A stretch of DNA of 64,000 nucleotides from Primulina eburnea (Eukaryota; Streptophyta; Magnoliopsida; Lamiales; Gesneriaceae). The stretch covers positions 3,666,885-3,730,884 of the forward strand of contig NC_133102.1 in the NCBI RefSeq assembly GCF_022965805.1, written 5' to 3'. The position numbers and the translations under genes were made by a program. The notes under the pieces were generated by a model. That model saw only the letters and a program-made list of their open reading frames with translations, did no database searches and had not been told where the DNA came from. Positions 62,487-64,000 of this stretch are shown piece after piece; position 1 is the stretch's first letter; each line of letters begins with the position of its first letter.

Positions 62487-62944
62487 GAGGAATCATATAT
62501 TTTTTCTGTAATTTACTGTGTATTTTTTTTTTGTATTGTTTAGTCGGTTTAATTTTTCATAATTCATGAAAATATGATTTGTTTGATTAAATTATAGCAC
62601 GGTTTAGAACACCAAATAAAACAAACGATTTCATCCCAAGTCATATGATGTACTTGATGCTCCTAATTGTATTATTTTTTCTCAGACAAGTGTCGTTTGA
62701 ACGAATTATTAAAAAATATTTCAATCTTTTATCTTACTTGAAATATTTATAAAATAAATAAATACATGAAACTAATGTTTTGTCATTGTATTTTGTTTAT
62801 ATATAATGTTTGATTTTTTGTTTAAAAAGAAAAGATTAATGAAATATTTATCTGTAATTTATTGTATTTTGTTTATATATAATGTTCGAAACTTTTAATT
62901 TATAATAATTCATACAAACAGAACTTGTATAAACATAAGAGTAA

Positions 62945-63122
62945 ATCTCTTGAAATACGGTCTCACGAATCTTTATATGTGAGATGAGTCAGCCCTACCA
63001 ATATTCACAATAAAAAGTAATACTTTTAGCACAAAAAAAAAATATTTTTTTATTGATGACACAAACAAGATATCCGTCTTACAAAATACGACTTGTTAGA
63101 TCGTCTCACACAAATTTTTGCC
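62945..63122. mobile_element. GAGAC-type MITE copy
   Basis: Contains ACGGTCTCACGAATCTTTAT, GAGATGAGTCAGCCCTACCA, ATATTCACAATAAAAAGTAA and ATCGTCTCACACAAATTTTT, in family order and nearly full length. Confidence 0.8.
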
Positions 63123-63409
63123 TAAACATGGTATAGACACGATTTATAACAACAAATATAAGATAGGAGTCGTCCTTCATAGTATTTATTCAATGATAAA
63201 ATCACAAATTAACACGAATGTTGTAATTACTCACACTATTATAATCTGGTCAATGTGATTTTAATATTCAACGCTGAAATGTGGTGGATTTAATTAACGA
63301 TCACATTCCATAAAATTCATAAAATCCATCAGTGATTCAAATCTTCACTGTCTCTATCAATGGGCTTTAAATGATAATTATTTCTCGGTGGTAATACATT
63401 TATTACCCC

Positions 63410-63419
63410 ACGTACGTAC

Positions 63420-63473
<54 letters not shown>

Positions 63474-63481
63474 GTACATAC

Positions 63482-63533
<52 letters not shown>
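63410..63533 (+). repeat. Compound microsatellite (CATA)n(AT)n repeated twice
   Basis: A CGTACGTACATACATACATA block followed by an AT run occurs twice in tandem (from about 63411 and 63471). It is a compound simple repeat with strong self-complementarity. Confidence 0.9.
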
Positions 63534-63535
<2 letters not shown>

Positions 63536-63670
63536 CATCTCATCCAATGGATGAGTGACACTTCATCGATGTTCACATAGGTGTGCACGGTAGGTGTGCA
63601 GCATATCAAAATTATATATATATATATGTATATGAGACAGTACTGATGTGTTATTTTCCAGTGAATTAAG

Positions 63671-64000
63671 ATGATGAGATCCATCTTACCTATAATACTC
63701 CTCCTCTCGCTCTCGACCATTAATTCTATACGAGCACGATCCATGGAAAGCAAAAAAAAATGTTTCGTCATGAAAAAGTTTGAAGTATTCGTTGTGAGCA
63801 ATCTCCCTGCCAACACTCCGATGTTGTCCGTGAAATGTTGGTCGAAAGACGACGACCTCGGAACCCACACGCTCGCTCCGGGTCAAAATTTTAACTTCCG
63901 TTTTTGCGAGAGCTTATTCGGTAGCTTGTTCACGTGTTATCTGTCGTGGAAAGAAAAGGGCAAAACTCTCGATGTGTATAACTCGCGTTGGATCGATCCA
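63671..64000 (+). CDS. S-protein homologue (plant self-incompatibility protein S1 family), 3' end outside the window
   Basis: Small secreted cysteine-containing protein family, first known from poppy self-incompatibility; most members elsewhere have unknown roles. The frame is open from ATG 63671 to the window edge (110 codons), so the C-terminus is missing. A signal peptide is clear at residues 1 to about 23 (MMRSILPIILLLSLSTINS). The domain follows with FEVFVVSNLPANTPMLSVKC, the family-typical WSKDDDLGTHTLAPGQNFNF, FRFCESLFGSLFTCYLSW and the start of the last strand region (VYNSRWIDP). Conserved Cys are seen in VKC, FRFC and FTC; the final Cys pair would lie beyond the window. Such genes are often intronless, and none is seen here. 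A second in-frame ATG follows directly at 63674. Confidence 0.9.
   Translation, partial: MMRSILPIILLLSLSTINSIRARSMESKKKCFVMKKFEVFVVSNLPANTPMLSVKCWSKDDDLGTHTLAPGQNFNFRFCESLFGSLFTCYLSWKEKGKTLDVYNSRWIDP

Larger units (their letters stand above)
61985..63670. other. Spacer between the pullulanase pseudogene and the S-protein homologue
   Basis: Very AT-rich divergent spacer. It holds two degraded GAGAC-type MITE copies (about 62130-62285 and 62945-63122), an AAT microsatellite and a compound AT/CATA microsatellite. No gene is visible. Confidence 0.6.

Overview
The window is nuclear DNA of a flowering plant (dicot). Genes have many short exons with GT-AG introns, introns and spacers are AT-rich, and the gene families are plant ones: a BASS4 plastid transporter, a plant-type NUP1 nucleoporin, an AHL AT-hook/PPC protein, a RABC GTPase, an SKU5-similar protein, chloroplast pullulanase and an S-protein homologue. 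Ty1/copia and Ty3/gypsy LTR elements and a small inverted-repeat transposon family are also present. From memory, that family's GAGACGGTCTC signature recalls Lamiales genomes, so Lamiales is a weak guess. Exon models were built by reading splice sites and checking that phases add up; no search was run.

Layout. 226-5760 (-): a 14-exon major facilitator transporter, about 444 aa. 6484-14262 (+): BASS4, 14 exons, 422 aa, divergent from the transporter with about 720 bp between them. 15484-22747 (-): NUP1/NUP136-type FG nucleoporin, convergent with BASS4, with one apparent +1 frameshift in the FG region. 22748-26513: a spacer with an unidentified gene or relic and a nested transposon insertion. 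26514-32056 (+): AHL protein, 338 aa. 32057-40416: repeat-rich, with a solo-LTR-like block (34081-34797) and a Ty1/copia element (34905-39571, -) whose 1319-codon gag-pol frame is open but whose 5' LTR is truncated. 40417-42541 (+): RABC2-type Rab GTPase, 216 aa. 44520-47343 (+): SKU5-similar monocopper-oxidase-like protein, 569 aa. 48322-54680 (-): a young Ty3/gypsy element with two 1487-bp LTRs and a 5-bp target duplication but a decayed interior. 54760-61984 (-): a pullulanase (limit dextrinase) pseudogene with an in-frame stop, a frameshift and missing exons, invaded by a solo gypsy LTR and a GGAACGG-repeat element. 63671 to the window end (+): the N-terminal part of a secreted S-protein homologue.

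The genes form no pathway or operon; they are ordinary neighbouring plant genes. The left half (1-32 kb) is conserved genes with few insertions. The right half (33-64 kb) is transposon-rich and contains the dead pullulanase copy. I found no CRISPR array, rRNA or recognisable tRNA gene, and no clearly novel multi-gene system. The strongest unusual signals are the nested small transposon with its own target duplication, a near-perfect 30-bp-arm hairpin inside a transporter intron, the pullulanase pseudogene, and the contrast between young LTRs and a dead interior in the gypsy element.
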